DNA from: Bryum argenteum
Taxonomy: Eukaryota; Streptophyta; Bryopsida; Bryales; Bryaceae
Length of the DNA: 64,000 bases
NCBI GenBank assembly: GCA_037043015.1
Contig: CM073323.1
Location: 9,979,758 to 10,043,757, forward strand
Direction of reading: 5' to 3'
Part shown: one piece after another, positions 1 to 12,759 of the stretch
Numbering within the stretch: the stretch's first letter is position 1
Layout of the letters: each line of letters opens with the position of its first letter
Program-made: the position numbers and the translations under genes
Notes under the pieces: generated by a model
Told to the model about the DNA's origin: nothing
Seen by the model: only the letters and a program-made list of their open reading frames with translations
The model's database searches: none

Positions 1-193
1 GGACCAAATCTGAGCGGAGAGCTGAGTACCATCCCAACCCCTGCTTCAACTACCTCCACAGCAAGCTCAGAATTTGGCATTTAGAATTCATGAACCAGTG
101 TAATTTAATTTGATACTCTAATGTGAAGTTTTTAACTTCTTTTAAATGACAAACAAAACATCTGCAAGACTGTTTGAAAATCGTACCTTCGTG

Positions 194-1664
194 TTAAGGT
201 TGCGGTCGACGTCGTTGTGTTAGATACACACCAATATCCGTCCTCTTTTGGCTCCCCAACGCCGTGGCAATGCCGTCATCTATGGCCTCACCATCGTCCA
301 CCACAGGTGCATCTTCATTGACTACCGCACCTTCCAAGCCTTCAATGCGCAGAATCTCTAGCAGTTCCTCGACTTCTTCATGTGATTGCCGGAGAAGAAC
401 ATTATGTAGAATCGCACAGCATAAAATGACGTCCGGAGTGAAAGTAACATGTAAGGTTGACATTTCTTGCAACTCCCGAAATGATTGTTTAAGTATCCCG
501 AATGCGTTCTCCACAACACAACGACCCCTTTGTAGCTTCTTATTAAAAAAGGCTTCCGAAATTGATGGGTCACGATGCCCTTTATGAGGAACCATGAGCC
601 AAGGCAACAGAGGGTAACCCAAATCACCTATTATGCATGGTGTGAAACCATCAACCGCTAGTTGGGCCTGCATGAGATTTCCATGCATAGCTAAATTATA
701 AAAGATGACCTACGCAGGATACGACTATCATTTGTCGATCCTGGCATTCCTAGATACAAGTCAAGAAACCGCTTATCACTATCGACCACTGCTTGGCAAT
801 TAATGGTGTACCCACCAGATTTAAAATAATAGTAATCAGGAGCACCTATCCGAGGCTTCGAAATTCCAACATGACTTCCATCAATTGCACCAACTACGCC
901 TGGTAATCCACAAAGGTTAGAGAACTTAGCTTGAATTTCTCTCAATCTCTCTCCAGTTGGCCACAGAATTTCGTGCCGCATGGTCTGTTTACAGCGTTCA
1001 CCACTTCACGTAGAACTTTTGAGACCGTACTACGACCGATGGCAAACATCTCGCTGCAAATGGTAAAGTTTGCACCGTGGGTCAACTTAAAGAGACTGCA
1101 AGCTACCCTCACTAGAACAGGAATCGCCACCCTATAATTTGTATTCTGTCGTTCTACGTGTCGCCTAAGGATCTCTGCCAAAGAAAAAATAGAGGACTTC
1201 GTCATACGAAACATGGACACCCATCGACTGTTGTCATACTGCTCTAATAAGAACCTGGAGAACCACGTTGTCGAGCGGGGCTTGACCCAGTATCCGATGT
1301 CATCATCGAAAAAAGAAAAAGTGGTACACAGGCGGTACTGATGTAGAGTGTTTCGCATTATGGCCTCTCCGTCTTGGAATGAGCCATCCATGCAGTGCAC
1401 TATGGCAGCAAGGGGATCCTCGTTTTCATCGTCACTGGGAACGATAAAAGGAAGCTCTTGTGCCTCATTAACCTTCAGAGGAGCATTACAAGCCAAACTG
1501 TGAATGCCACAACATTCGGTGGTGAGGTGAATGGGTCCATCAGTAACCCTAAACCAAATCAGTTCACACAATCGATAAGTAAATATGACCATTCGAAAAA
1601 CCCTGAACTGTACATGGCAATGCAAATCCGTAATGGAGGAACATAGAACACAAACCAACATCAA
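194..1664 (-). pseudogene. PIF/Harbinger (HARBI1-like) transposase, frameshifted
   Basis: Three consecutive minus-strand reading pieces (1664-942, 981-691, 688-194) together give a HARBI1/ALP1-type DDE nuclease. The N-terminal piece holds the helical region around FRMTKSSIFSLAEILRRHV and RVACSLFKLTHGA. The middle piece carries the first catalytic block GAIDGSHVGI. The third carries GDLGYPLLPW and the late acidic block VVENAFGILKQSFRE, so all three DDE/DDD positions appear present. The pieces lie in different frames: a shift is needed near 980, where the end of one frame (VNAVNRP) meets MRHEILWPTGERL, and another near 690-715, where RRSSF should run into YNLAMHG. I read these as frameshifts, not introns, because homology is continuous across them. 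No Myb-like partner ORF and no clear terminal inverted repeats were found. Such proteins cut and paste DNA and normally leave 3-bp TTA/TAA duplications. Start uncertain; the first about 110 residues of the N-terminal piece look unlike the family. Confidence 0.85.
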
Positions 1665-2973
1665 AGATCCAGCTCCAACTCTCTAGGTTATGCTCTCATT
1701 AGATGTGGTCATTATCGTTGTTCAAAAGATCCAGCTTGCACCATAATTTTCTGCTGAATTGATCTGGGATGATATACTTTGGAATGTTAACGGTTAAACC
1801 TTTACGTTGCACTGAGTTTGATGAAGTGAGCACTTCTGAGTACTTTAATCTCGCTCAATTTGTTAAGATATTTTCTACTCTGGCATGACTCTGCTCTCTT
1901 GGAAGTTGATAGTAGTAGGTAAAGTTTACACCAGTTTTTCTTTGAACTGCAACTTTGAGCCCTGTTAAATGCTGCAGACCATTGCATATGAACACAGGAG
2001 CAGCAGAAGCTCGTCACTTAGGTCGACGACCCGATGTACAGAATCCTAACACCATCTCATTTTTATATTAAAGGATCCATCCTCTCTTGTTTTGGCTTAT
2101 GATGCAGAAGGCGGGTCTTGATGGGACTTATGGAGTGGTTTCTGTTGTATTGCACAAGCTATTCGGGTTGTCACTAACCTCAAAGAAACTCCTTCTCTGT
2201 TGGGAAGAGGGGGACGAGACTGGATCACAGAAACCCTCCACCGATCACAACAACAACAATGCGGGAGAGCTCCAAATACTACAACAACTGCGCACGAAAT
2301 TCATATGAAACAAAGGCGACACCAAGGAAGAAAGAAAGAAAAAAAAAAAAAAAAAACTACATCAGGTGAGCAAGAAGTATAAAGGCAATGAACGCACCAG
2401 CAGAGCTCGAATTGAACGCACAAGTAGAGCTCGAATTGTAGTAGGTTCCGCAGCACACAGAATAGAAAACAAGGACCGCGACATGAGAGCAATGATGGCT
2501 TGAACTGAAGGAGGAAACAAGAAAGCGTCGGGCGGGGGACCCACAGTTATTAAGAAGTCACATCTCTGAAATCGGGTGTGGACCGTGCTTAATTTTTAGT
2601 AAGTGAAAACATGACGTGGCAAGATAGTGTGATAAGACCCCATGTATATGTGAACGTACACTAGAAATTAGTACGTAAGTACCACCATATAATACGGAAA
2701 TCTCGAACCGTATGATCCATCGTGTAAAAATATTTTCATTTAATTTCAGCAACGCTCTTATCGCCCTTATTTCGTTCTTATGTAAGACCAGGTGTAAACA
2801 TGCTTTAAGCATTATTTAGTCTTTCTTTCCAAGTATGTCGTGTGTGACTAGCAAAATTGTAGCAGCGGCAGTTTGCATTGTGCTAGGATACTGAAATTCT
2901 GGATTCAGTCCAGAGTCTACTACAATGGGTAATGGACAAGATAGGTTCGTCAAGCACTTTTGGACGAATGTAG
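1665..2973. other. Intergenic, nothing recognised
   Basis: No reading frame with family-like motifs on either strand. A purine-rich stretch ends in an A run of about 17 at 2340-2356, which could be an old retroposition tail, but no source gene is recognisable upstream of it. Confidence 0.5.
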
Positions 2974-3053
2974 TTAACCCTTAAACTCCCAACCCATCTG
3001 AAAATACACTAAAAAGCATGCCCGAGGGGCATGGTTGGGCGTTTAAGGGTTAA
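2974..3053. mobile_element. TTAA-flanked 80-bp palindromic MITE (subfamily 1)
   Basis: The left end reads TTAACCCTTAAACTCCCAAC and the right end is its reverse complement apart from a few bases (right end read inward: TTAACCCTTAAACGCCCAAC). The whole element is nearly one hairpin with only about 35 bp between the arms. The centre (CTGAAAATACACT ... AAAAGCATGC) recurs at 54371-54395, showing that this is a dispersed family member. If TTAA is the target duplication, the element proper starts with CCCTTAAAC. Confidence 0.75.
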
Positions 3054-3239
3054 TATCCCCACAAACCTAGCAACAATCTTGACGTGGGTATTCCATTCTT
3101 GCCACGGCAGTCGTTGCTAGAGCTCAAGACCCACAAACTGCTCCAAGTTCTAATTGGTACCGAATCGGAGTTTATTGGGTAGAATACAAAAGTTAGCACC
3201 GGGAGCTTCTTGGAATAATCATCTCCGTTGCCAAATGAC

Positions 3240-3960
3240 AAGTCTGCTTCCGACTCCGGAGACGTTCGTCAATGCGTGACGCCATTGCTATCCATCCGTG
3301 CAATAGACACAAGTGAGTCTCTACAGTAGTTAACGAATTACGTATCTTGTCTTTCAGTCCGGGTCAAAACTTCGGCACAAGACTGTATTCATTCCAATCG
3401 ACGAGTTGTATCATGTACTTGTTGACATGTAAAGATGTATGTTGTTATGACTCTTGTCTGACGAGACTTTGTGATGTCGTCTTCACCGATACTTCCTCAA
3501 TCGATATCCCCATACAGATTGGTAGTCCTTTCAAAAAAGCACCATAATTCTCAAGCAAGTCGTGCTTCATTCATCAAGTGCCTACAACCCAATTTTACGC
3601 CGACCTCGTCATGTACAAAAGAGCAAACACAATTTTATCCTCATCCAAATGGTACATGGGTGACTTCCCTTGAAATACAAGCCTAAGTTGCGCAAACCAA
3701 CGGCACACCTTGTTGCCCTTCTTTCCAAAGAACCTCTCAAGTGCAATTACCTTGTACTCATTGACTCCATCCTCAAGCATATTGTACCTTCTTATCTCTC
3801 GAGAACCTATGTTAACTCCAATATTTGAGCTTCGAGGAGATACAAGTCAAAGTATGTCAAGCACTTGCCTCATCATCAACTTGTACGATGTCAAGGAGTG
3901 TCGCTTCCATCCGCTTGATCCATTGTTGAAGATGTTTTATAGCATATATCAATACTAAAT
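3240..3960 (-). pseudogene. LTR-retrotransposon gag relic
   Basis: Read on the minus strand, 3780-3595 encodes a gag capsid-like stretch with FFGKKGNKVCRWFAQL, then VFQGKSPMY, DEDKIVFAL and YMTRSA, the usual order of retrotransposon gag. Further downstream on the same strand, near 3370-3260, GLKDKIRNSLTTVET and RIDERLRSRKQ match the end of that domain. Frames are interrupted by several stops and shifts, so this is decayed. No protease, reverse transcriptase or LTR was seen nearby. Ty3/gypsy is the likelier superfamily from the gag pattern, but this is inference. Confidence 0.6.
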
Positions 3961-4065
3961 AATTACTCAACAATAGAGAGAGTTTTTTGACTCTGAAAAG
4001 AGAAGTCTACTCATTCGACATCGAAAGTTAACAAAATCAAGAATATAAGTCTGCTTTGCACATCC

Positions 4066-4856
4066 TTAACCCCTAATATCGAAAAGCTTGAAATGGGTTG
4101 TTTTGGGTCTAGACAGCCCCTTATTTACTATATTATAGTGTTTTTCCATACCTTTCCGAAAAGTCATTTCATGCTTCAAAATTCCTATTTTCGGTCAAAG
4201 TTTGAAAACACTATTTGAAATCTGTCCAAAACTGCGGTATATACTCGTTTATTCTCCAAATCTGCCGAAAATAAATAAGATTGCAGGAACTTCCAAAATT
4301 CACCAAAAATTAAGATTTTACTTTTTTTCAGGTTTTGTTTTTTGTACTTGGAAATAAGCTTTCAAGGCATGATCTCGTGGTTTGGATCTTTCATCCAATT
4401 ATTCATCACATGCCATTTTATTTGTCAAAGAGAGGCCTTTGAAAATTTATTTCAGCATACTTCCACATGAAAATTCAAGCATTTATTTAGGTTTTATAAG
4501 TTGCATGAGGGTAAAAATTGCATAGAAATGTTCATAACTCACTTACAAACAAGAATTTGAAGAGCCACAATTCGACTTTACTCCAAAAATTGGTTTTTTG
4601 GGTTACAAAAAACTTCAAACCCATTTTGCAACAAGGGAAAAAACACTTTATATTCAACTTTGAATGTTCAGATCTCACAATTGGTAAGGAATTTGAACTA
4701 AGTTTTGGTACACACATACATGGACAAGTTAGGTAAAAGATCTTAGGTTTACATACTTGAGATTACGTCAAATGTTAAAAATTTTCACCTTGCATTGAAA
4801 GAGGGTGGTTTTGAGGAGTTCTGACAGTTTTGGGGGCTTTCGACTTTAGGGGTTAA
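4066..4856. mobile_element. TTAA-flanked MITE, 791 bp
   Basis: Left end TTAACCCCTAATATCGAAAA; right end read inward TTAACCCCTAAAGTCGAAAG. The outer 11 bp match exactly and TCGAAA follows in both. The interior is non-coding and AT-rich, and shares the phrase 'gatctcacaattgg' type sequence with the other TTAA elements. Confidence 0.6.
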
Positions 4857-6999
4857 TTTAGGACCGACATGTCTATGATCGCAATGAAATATTAACTGAT
4901 TGTGTGATCTGGTATTTTGTCAGGAATTGATATTTAAATGCTCGTATTTCAACTGGAATTTGATATGAACAGGTTGAACTCAAACAAATACATTACAAGA
5001 ATGTACGTGTGCAAATGGAAACCGTGATTAGAAGGCTAAGTATTCTCAAAAATCGTGAAAAAAACACGTCTTAGGATAATACAAATACTACATAAGGAAT
5101 AGCGTCCTTATGCTGGCTCTATATTTTGGTTGCTGAAATGGCATTACGGTTGGACTACCTAAAAGCGCCAGGGGACCTATTTGCGCACTGTACCATATCA
5201 GAAAATACAGATGTACCTCATTTGTATATAATGCAGTGGGGTCAAATCTTACTTAGTACTTTGGAATTTTGTATAAAATTCACAAATGCGAATTACATGT
5301 TGCAAATTTTTGCAATCCTCCTGAAAACCTATTTCGAATGTGGTCATAATTTTATTTTGAATTTACTAGTGCTAAAAATAGGTCAGATCTCTTAAGTTGG
5401 TGCTTTTAGGACACTCAACCTTATGGGTTGTAACTCCTGCGAAGACTCAGCTGTTAAGACTCATTAGTTGGATGTTGCCCAATTCTTTATATTGTTACTT
5501 TTTCAAGACTTTAAGAAGTCCACAAGTAACACACCAACTTTGGTAAAATTATTTCACAAAATCCTCAAGAATGTAAAAGTGATCGTATTCCCAACTTCAA
5601 TCTTGAATTGTGATAATGACCATATTTCTTAATCCAAAAATTTAAATCTGATTCCACTCCAAATTTTGTGAATGAGTCCAAATTTTATGAATGAGTCCAA
5701 ATTTTGTTGAGTATGATGTGGACTATGGTGTATATGATTTGATACAAAGGTTATGTGTTTTTTTATCACCTCCTCTTATTACACCACTCACCAATGTTTT
5801 GTGTATGAATTTGATTATTATAAAACTCTACAAAGTAGTAGGTAACCCTACTTACTTATGAATGTTGAAGAGAGACTGCCAATCTGGCGTTTTGTGCAAC
5901 CATAGTGTTTGCTTAAAGTCCACCACCCAAAAAACTTTGAGCACATGATTTTTATTAAACACATGGATATTCCAATCTGCATAGTGAATTAAATTAGAAA
6001 TTTTAGGTGGAGCTTTTCATATCTTTAACTTTAAAGATCCTATGGTTGCGGCATTGCATATCATTTTCGTAATAAACTGAAAATCTACAAAGTAACTTAC
6101 TCACTTTGGAGAAAGGTTAAAGATTCCTAACTCCTTAGGCTTTTAGGGGTATATATTCATTATACTGTTAGAAAGGTTTTTTTATTAATTCTAGAGTGTG
6201 AGGGCCACTTTACACTAAAGGCCGAGTGAGTGATAGGACCAATTCATGGCAAAATTCTCTCATGTGATTGGTTCATTTCTTGTAATTGGCTCCAAGGGCT
6301 TTACATGGGAAGCCAAGGTTAATTTCTTGAAATTATAATTTATGGGTGAGGGACAAGCTATAACACGGCCTGAGCTCCAAAAGTTGAAAAGCCAATTTAT
6401 GGCCTTAGAGTCGTTACTTGATTTCATTACAAGATTTTTATTTTACTAAAATATTTTATTGTGAACAAATCAAAAGCACGGAATGTAATAGAAAATGCAA
6501 AGTGACCCCATAGCCTTGTAAATTGGCCCCATGACCTCGCTCTTCCTTCTACAAAGCGCCCCATAGGCTTTACACATGGAGATTGTCCCCTACTTTATAT
6601 ATCTACAAATGTATTCTTCAAACTCCCGATTGAGCCAATTGGGCTTAAATTGTGAGTGAATTGGGTTAGAGATTTGTTGACCTCAATTCCGTGTACAAAC
6701 CATCCCTAAGGTGACAGTACTCCTTCTAGACCTTTTAAATTGGTGGAAGTTTCACCTATCAACTCTCTTCTTTCCCTTCTACGTGGAATAATCAAGAAGC
6801 TCCACACAATACTTTTATGGTCAACAAGGCACATCAACTTCATATTCACATAGGAATTTTGCTCAAAATTAACCAAGAGTCATTCCGCCCCTCCATTTTT
6901 TAGACAGCCAAAGAATGTCGCCAATTAATTCACACAAAAAATTCTTGGAGCACTTTTGTTAGCTCAAAACTAATTCTACTATCAACAAGGTGCTCATCT
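4857..6999. other. AT-rich intergenic, nothing recognised
   Basis: Only short chance frames, such as one of 89 codons at 5126-5395 that resembles no family I know. Direct short repeat of 'gaatgagtccaaatttt' at about 5665-5705. Confidence 0.5.
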
Positions 7000-7079
7000 A
7001 ACCTTTAACACCTAAATGTTCAAAAACACATTCTCAAAAAAAGTGCCATAGATGAAAAGAAAATAAGCAATTTAAATCT

Positions 7080-7890
7080 CAACTCTACAAACTTTTAACA
7101 AAATTTTTGTAGGTTAAGTGGACCAAAAAATCACTGATGAGACCTCATAGATTGCGAGATTATAACGTAATAGTGTGCAAAACAAGCTACAATATTCCAT
7201 CATTTTCACTTTGAAGTGACAATACTACTAACAAAAAAATTCATCCTAAAAATATCTTCACTCAAATAGTAGCCTTCCAACGGTATAAACTCCCACAAAA
7301 TTTACAAAGGAAAATAGTCCAAAACCAGATTCTAAGTACTCAAATCCATGCCCTATCTTCAATACATCTTCGATTAGGTTAAGGTTTCTACCACTAAAAC
7401 TAGACTATGATTTGAATCCATCTCAAAAATAAAGTCGAATGGATAAAGGGTGGATAAAGGTGGATAAAGGAGATCTGGCTCTTCGGAAATCATCCACTTT
7501 TTCACTTCCTCCATTGTAGAAACATCATTGCAAATCCAATTCCAGATTTCTTTGGATCAAAAAGCTTACAACAAGAGAGTTGTTAGGATGCATCTTAAGA
7601 TTATAGTTATGTAAAAACATTCATGAAAAACTCGTTTCAACTTTACGTAATTAGCTTGCAATGGTAAAACATGTTCCATGTTCGGAATCCCAAAAATAGA
7701 AGCTGCCTCCACTAAAATGCTTGCCATTATTTCAAAATTAAGTGTATGGGTCTAAACTTTCTATCACACAAACTAGACTTGGTTTGGAGCTCAACCCAAG
7801 TAATTTTGTCAAAAAAGGAATTTAGATGAAGAAGTTATGGTTCTTCAAAGTTTTTGCTCTTCATCCAAAATGTCTTTTTTCAACACTCCC
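7080..7890 (+). repeat. Dispersed repeat, copy 1
   Basis: Diverged but collinear with 32220-33110. Shared landmarks in the same order are a 'cactttgaagtgacaatacta'-type block, 'atagccttccaacggt', 'caatggtaaaacatg', 'cacacaaactagacttg' and 'atccaaaatgt'. Neither copy has a coherent reading frame. This is probably an old non-autonomous element or a remnant of one; class unknown. Confidence 0.6.
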
Positions 7891-10599
7891 GACATTTGGG
7901 GACTAAATATCTCTTCTCATTGAGATCAAGGGCCTATTGTGATGGAATGGAAGTGTTTGTGTACAAAATATTAAGTTACTAAATGATTTCTACAGTGTTT
8001 AGAAATCCCTAACATCAACACTTAATAAACCATGTGTTTCTAAAAGCTTTGGTCCTCAAACTACGATTTTCTACTTCTTTGCACTTTTGTGAGTAGGGAT
8101 AAAATTAAAGTATCTTCTTTACACTTCTACCTATAGGGTCTTATGCATAAGCCAATTTGGAAGTACTATTCGAAATTTTAACTATCGGATGTTCACCATT
8201 GTGAGATTATAACACTCAAAGTTACTGCAAAAGATTTTTGAGGCTTTGCTAAATATGAATTGCCTTCATTGTGCAAAGGGGGACTTGATGATTGTTACTC
8301 TTAACATATTACTCATATAGAAAAACTAAGTTGAGTATGCCCATTAAATTTAAGAGATTCATTACAATTTTCAAACTTATCTAAATACTATTTACAAGAA
8401 GGTATGAAAACAATGATTTGGTAAAACATACATTATGTTATTTGCATTTGGCTCGAGGACAAGATGAACAATCATCAGGTATCTCTATAAGTTTTGAATT
8501 TTTAGGCGAAACTTTTTTTTAAGAAATTCCTAATAGTCTAATTTTGAATTTTTCGAAAGAAAGAATGTAAAATTAGAAGTCTTTTTTTAGCTTGCTCTTA
8601 TAAATCTAGAAGGGTGCTCTTGTAAGTTTTAAGGATGCCCTTATGTGAGCCAAAATACCACCATGGAGGCGACAATCGATCACAAGTGGTTGTATGTCGA
8701 GGAAACTACAAGAAATGAAGGAGAAGGAAGAAGAAGAGACAAGAAGTGGATAAAAAAAAACAAGAAGAGATTGAGTTGAAGTTGCCGTGCCAGATCACCT
8801 TACAGAGATCCCTACTCTTTTGATTTTCATATCTTTGTCGTAGCTAAGTTTGGAGTGTGCCATAGTTTTTTGGAAAGCTAAGCCAATCGTGCATTCACCT
8901 CCAAATCCCAAAAATATAGGATCAAAATCCCAAGATTGATTGCTAAAAGACACTGGCCTACTATTCTACTGCCGGCGAAGAACTTCCTTATAACACCCCT
9001 AACTTGGGAGGAGTGTTTCTCACCCCCTACAACTTGGAATTGCACATGCTTACTACTATTCAAAAGTCCTACAAGAACTCTACCTTCATGTCAATTCCAA
9101 CTCTACTTGAACAACAATTAAGAGATTATTAGGGGAAACAACATAGGACTATCCATGGAGTTAGAAGATGTTAAACACCATCTAAATCATGGAGCCAAAT
9201 AGGAGTACCAATGGAATGATAGAAAAAAAACAAGAGGAGTAAGAAGGAAGCCCAACGCCTTCTATCTCCAACACCTAACTATTACAAATAGACGAGAAAG
9301 AGAGACCAAATCAAAATAAATTGATAGAGCTTAAAATAAGCTTTAAAATAAGCTTTTTTAGACAATACAAGACGTGGCCAAGTGCGACTCAACCTAACTT
9401 TAGGGCGGCTTGCCCTAACTCTAAGGCTAAAAAGCTCTTACTACTTGAAGCTCTACGAATCAACGCGCTGCACGAATGAATGTAACTTAGCCGCTTTCAT
9501 GAAAGAATGCAACTCTAAACACCACCGCAAGGCTAAAAGAACAAAACCAAGAAAATTCAAAATCTAAACACAAACATGAACACAAAATGACAATTGTACG
9601 GGAATGAGTGACAAATTATTATATTTGAATCCGATTGACTATGATCCTTGCATCTACTTTGATTTCACTAGGGGGACTTTTTCTCCTCTACATCTTTATC
9701 ATCGTTCATTCTTTTAGATGCACTACGGAGATTTCTTCCTCCTCTAGTATTTTATCTTGAATCTGAACCTTGAAATTGATACAACATTCTCAGTCTGCCA
9801 ATGATTCTACAACAATCACATCAAACACCTAAGGTTGCATTTACAACCTAAATAGTCCAGATTTCATTTAATTCAACCCTAAAATGTATTCATAATTTCC
9901 AAATCTACCACAAATGCAACGTGCAAGGAAAAGAAAACAATAAGAGAGCGTTTCTAAGCTCTTACACCTCATGAATTTGATTAAAATTTCAACCTAGGTA
10001 ATTGGAAATAAATTTGGTTATGGGCAAATCTAGTAAAAGCTATACAATAAACCAATTTTTTCCCTATCCATTTGATCTTTGCAAAATTTCCACGTCTTGA
10101 AATAAACCAAATACTCATTTGAATTTTAGGCAAAAACTTTGATTTCAACCCGTTTAACTAAGCTGTCCAAATCAGCATAAAGTTGTCTTGGCTTTCTTGG
10201 TTCATTGGAGGGTAAAGGAAATATTGTCCTTTTGGTATTACAAGAAGAAGACTTCCAAATGAGCTATCAATTAATGATAATAAGATGTTTTTTATATAAG
10301 GGTAATATGTATAAAGTATACAACATATATCTATAACGTATACCAAACAAGAGAAAGAATACTTCATCATAGAGGTTCTCAAATTTTGGCTACTTCTTCA
10401 AAAATTAAATTGATCTTATATGCTTGAATAAGATCGTTTCTAATTACCTTTCTTTAACCTAAGTTGTAAAATCCTCAAATTACTTCCATATAGTCATATT
10501 TCTTATTTCCAAATTTACAAAAACTGAAAAGAGTAAAGTTCCTTCCAAGGTATTGAGAGTAAAATGTTATCTAAGCTCTCCTACTAAAATAATCTAAAT
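7891..10599. other. AT-rich intergenic, nothing recognised
   Basis: No gene-like signal. A segment near 8150-8230 resembles the interior of the TTAA MITEs ('gttcaccattgtgagattataac'-like), suggesting a decayed element without recognisable ends. Confidence 0.4.
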
Positions 10600-12757
10600 C
10601 ATTGAATTTTTTCAAACACATCAAGTCAATGTAATCACTTGGTAGTTTAGAGATCTCAAGGCAATTATTCCTTCTATTCCATGCAAGCTCGTTCACTTAT
10701 AACAACCTAGAACATTAAGGTCCTACAATTGCTTCAAATTACCCAATTTATTTGGTATTTTATTTTAATTTTTACACCAAAATATCTTCTACTTCTTTAA
10801 TGCAGTTAAGGATTCAATACCATCTATGTCCTTTCATTCAGAAAATTGGAATATACCATAGTCTCTACCAAATTTCGGCAGTTAAAAAATTTATTATTTT
10901 AAGAAAAAAAAATCTTTAAAATTTTGACCAATAAAAACCTAAATCTTTCAAAATTACATGTAATTAAATTGCAGCATTCTTTAAAATATCACATGTGATT
11001 AAAGTACGTGAGATTAAATTGCAGCATTCTTTGTAATATTTGGTATAAAAACCGAAAAAAAAAGAATTCTAAAAATAAAATGATAAAATCTGAATAAGAA
11101 AAAATAATGATTTTTTTACAGTATTAAGGTTATCAAAATTATTTAAACTCACCCCAATAACTTGATAGTTTCTCCAAATTTCTACTTCTAAAAAATTTCA
11201 CTTCTTCGAGGCAATCAAGGCTTTGATCAAACCTCTTGAAACCTACACATTGCTCAACATTAAAGTCCTCTAATTGTTGCAATTGACCCAAATTGCTTGG
11301 TAGATTCTCCAAATTTTTGAACCAATTCATATTCAACTTTTTGAAGGCAATCAAGGCGCATATGCTATCTACGTACTCAAACCTAGAAAATTTGAAAGCA
11401 CTAAGATTCCCTAATAGTTTCTAAAGTCCAATTTCCTCTTTCTCTTGGAAATTAAACTTTAGTCAGTCCAAATTAAAATTACATTTGATATTTGCACAAT
11501 GTTGTAAATTGATGATACCTTTGTAGGTGCATTTGTTGTTAGAGGAGATGTGTAGTGAAATTGGATCTAAAACTTTTGTAGACTGTTGAAATTCATTGAA
11601 AATATTTGTAGACCCTTTGTTGTAGAAGTAGAAATGAATTGGTGGCTGTAAAAGCTTTGTTGTAAAGGAAATTGTATTTTTATTGATAAGAAATGTGGTA
11701 CTACGAATTTTGGAGACTATTTATAGTCTTCCATGGTCATAAGATGTATTTTTAATACCTAAGTACCTTATATTTCTACCCTAACCACTTGTACAACTAA
11801 CTTTTCTAACACTTGCACTATTCTACAATTGTCCTCTAATCTGTAAGAATAAGCTATTTTTGTAAATTCATATCTTTTGCATACATATTTCAAATAGTAA
11901 AGTAGTTAGTGGAGATGGTTTTAATTATTTGTTTTAATAGATATAATACTTGAATATCTAAGTATATAATCATTTTTATGCCTTCTCAAAGTAGGCCAAA
12001 AAATAATATTTACTGCTTTTTGTTCTTTTTATATTTTTTTACGTAATTAGAGATTTGACATTATCAAGTTCTTGGTAACTTGTGCATTCACCAATATTCA
12101 ATTTCATCAAGGCATTCAAGACTTTGATACCATTTAAGCGCTTCAAAGGGAAAGAATAAGAAGCATTAAGTAGTTGACCCAAATCATTTGGTAGTTCCTC
12201 CAAACTTGTACTGCAAAAAACTTCGCAAGGTAATGAAAGCTTTGATGTCACCTCAACCCTTTAAACTAAATCATTATGAAGCACCAAAATCCTCTAATTA
12301 TAACAATTAATTCAAACCACATGGTAGCTTATCCAAACTTGAGGAGTCATCAATATTCAACATCTTCAAGTCAATCAAATCTTTAGTGTTATCTGTGTTT
12401 TTAAAATTAAAACAATATGAATCATAAAGATCCTCCAATTTTTACAATCGGTCCAAATTACTTAGTAGTTCTTCAAACTTGAGCAATAGCAGATATTTTA
12501 CTTCTTCAAGACAATCAAGTCTTCAATTCCATCCTTCTTCAAACAAGAACTATTAACAACATCAAGGACCCTTCAATTGTTGCAATCCACTCAAATCACA
12601 TGGTAGTTTTCCAATCTATAGCAAAAACGAATCAACAACTCCTTCAAAGCAATCAAGGATTCAATGTCATCTATGCTTTTCACACCATAACTAACTAGTG
12701 CACTCACTAATATTCAACTACTACAATGCACTCAAATCATTAATGTCATCTGAGTTC
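10600..12757 (-). pseudogene. Decayed LRR units downstream of the TNL stop
   Basis: Minus-strand fragments keep the LRR pattern of the adjacent receptor but are broken by stops and shifts. At 12251-12039 there is SLEELPNDLGQL and LNGIKVLNALMKLNIGEC; at 11354-11139 there is NLENLPSNLGQLQQLEDFNV; weaker matches run through 12700-12260 and about 10850-10615. They are in the same orientation and use the same unit as the intact array. I infer that the ancestral LRR array was longer and that a stop at 12760 cut it, leaving these units to drift. They could instead belong to a separate truncated receptor copy. Confidence 0.75.
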
Positions 12758-12759
12758 TT

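Noticed and set aside
5126..5395. 89-codon plus-strand frame
   Set aside because: AT-rich, no recognisable motif, no splice or promoter context.
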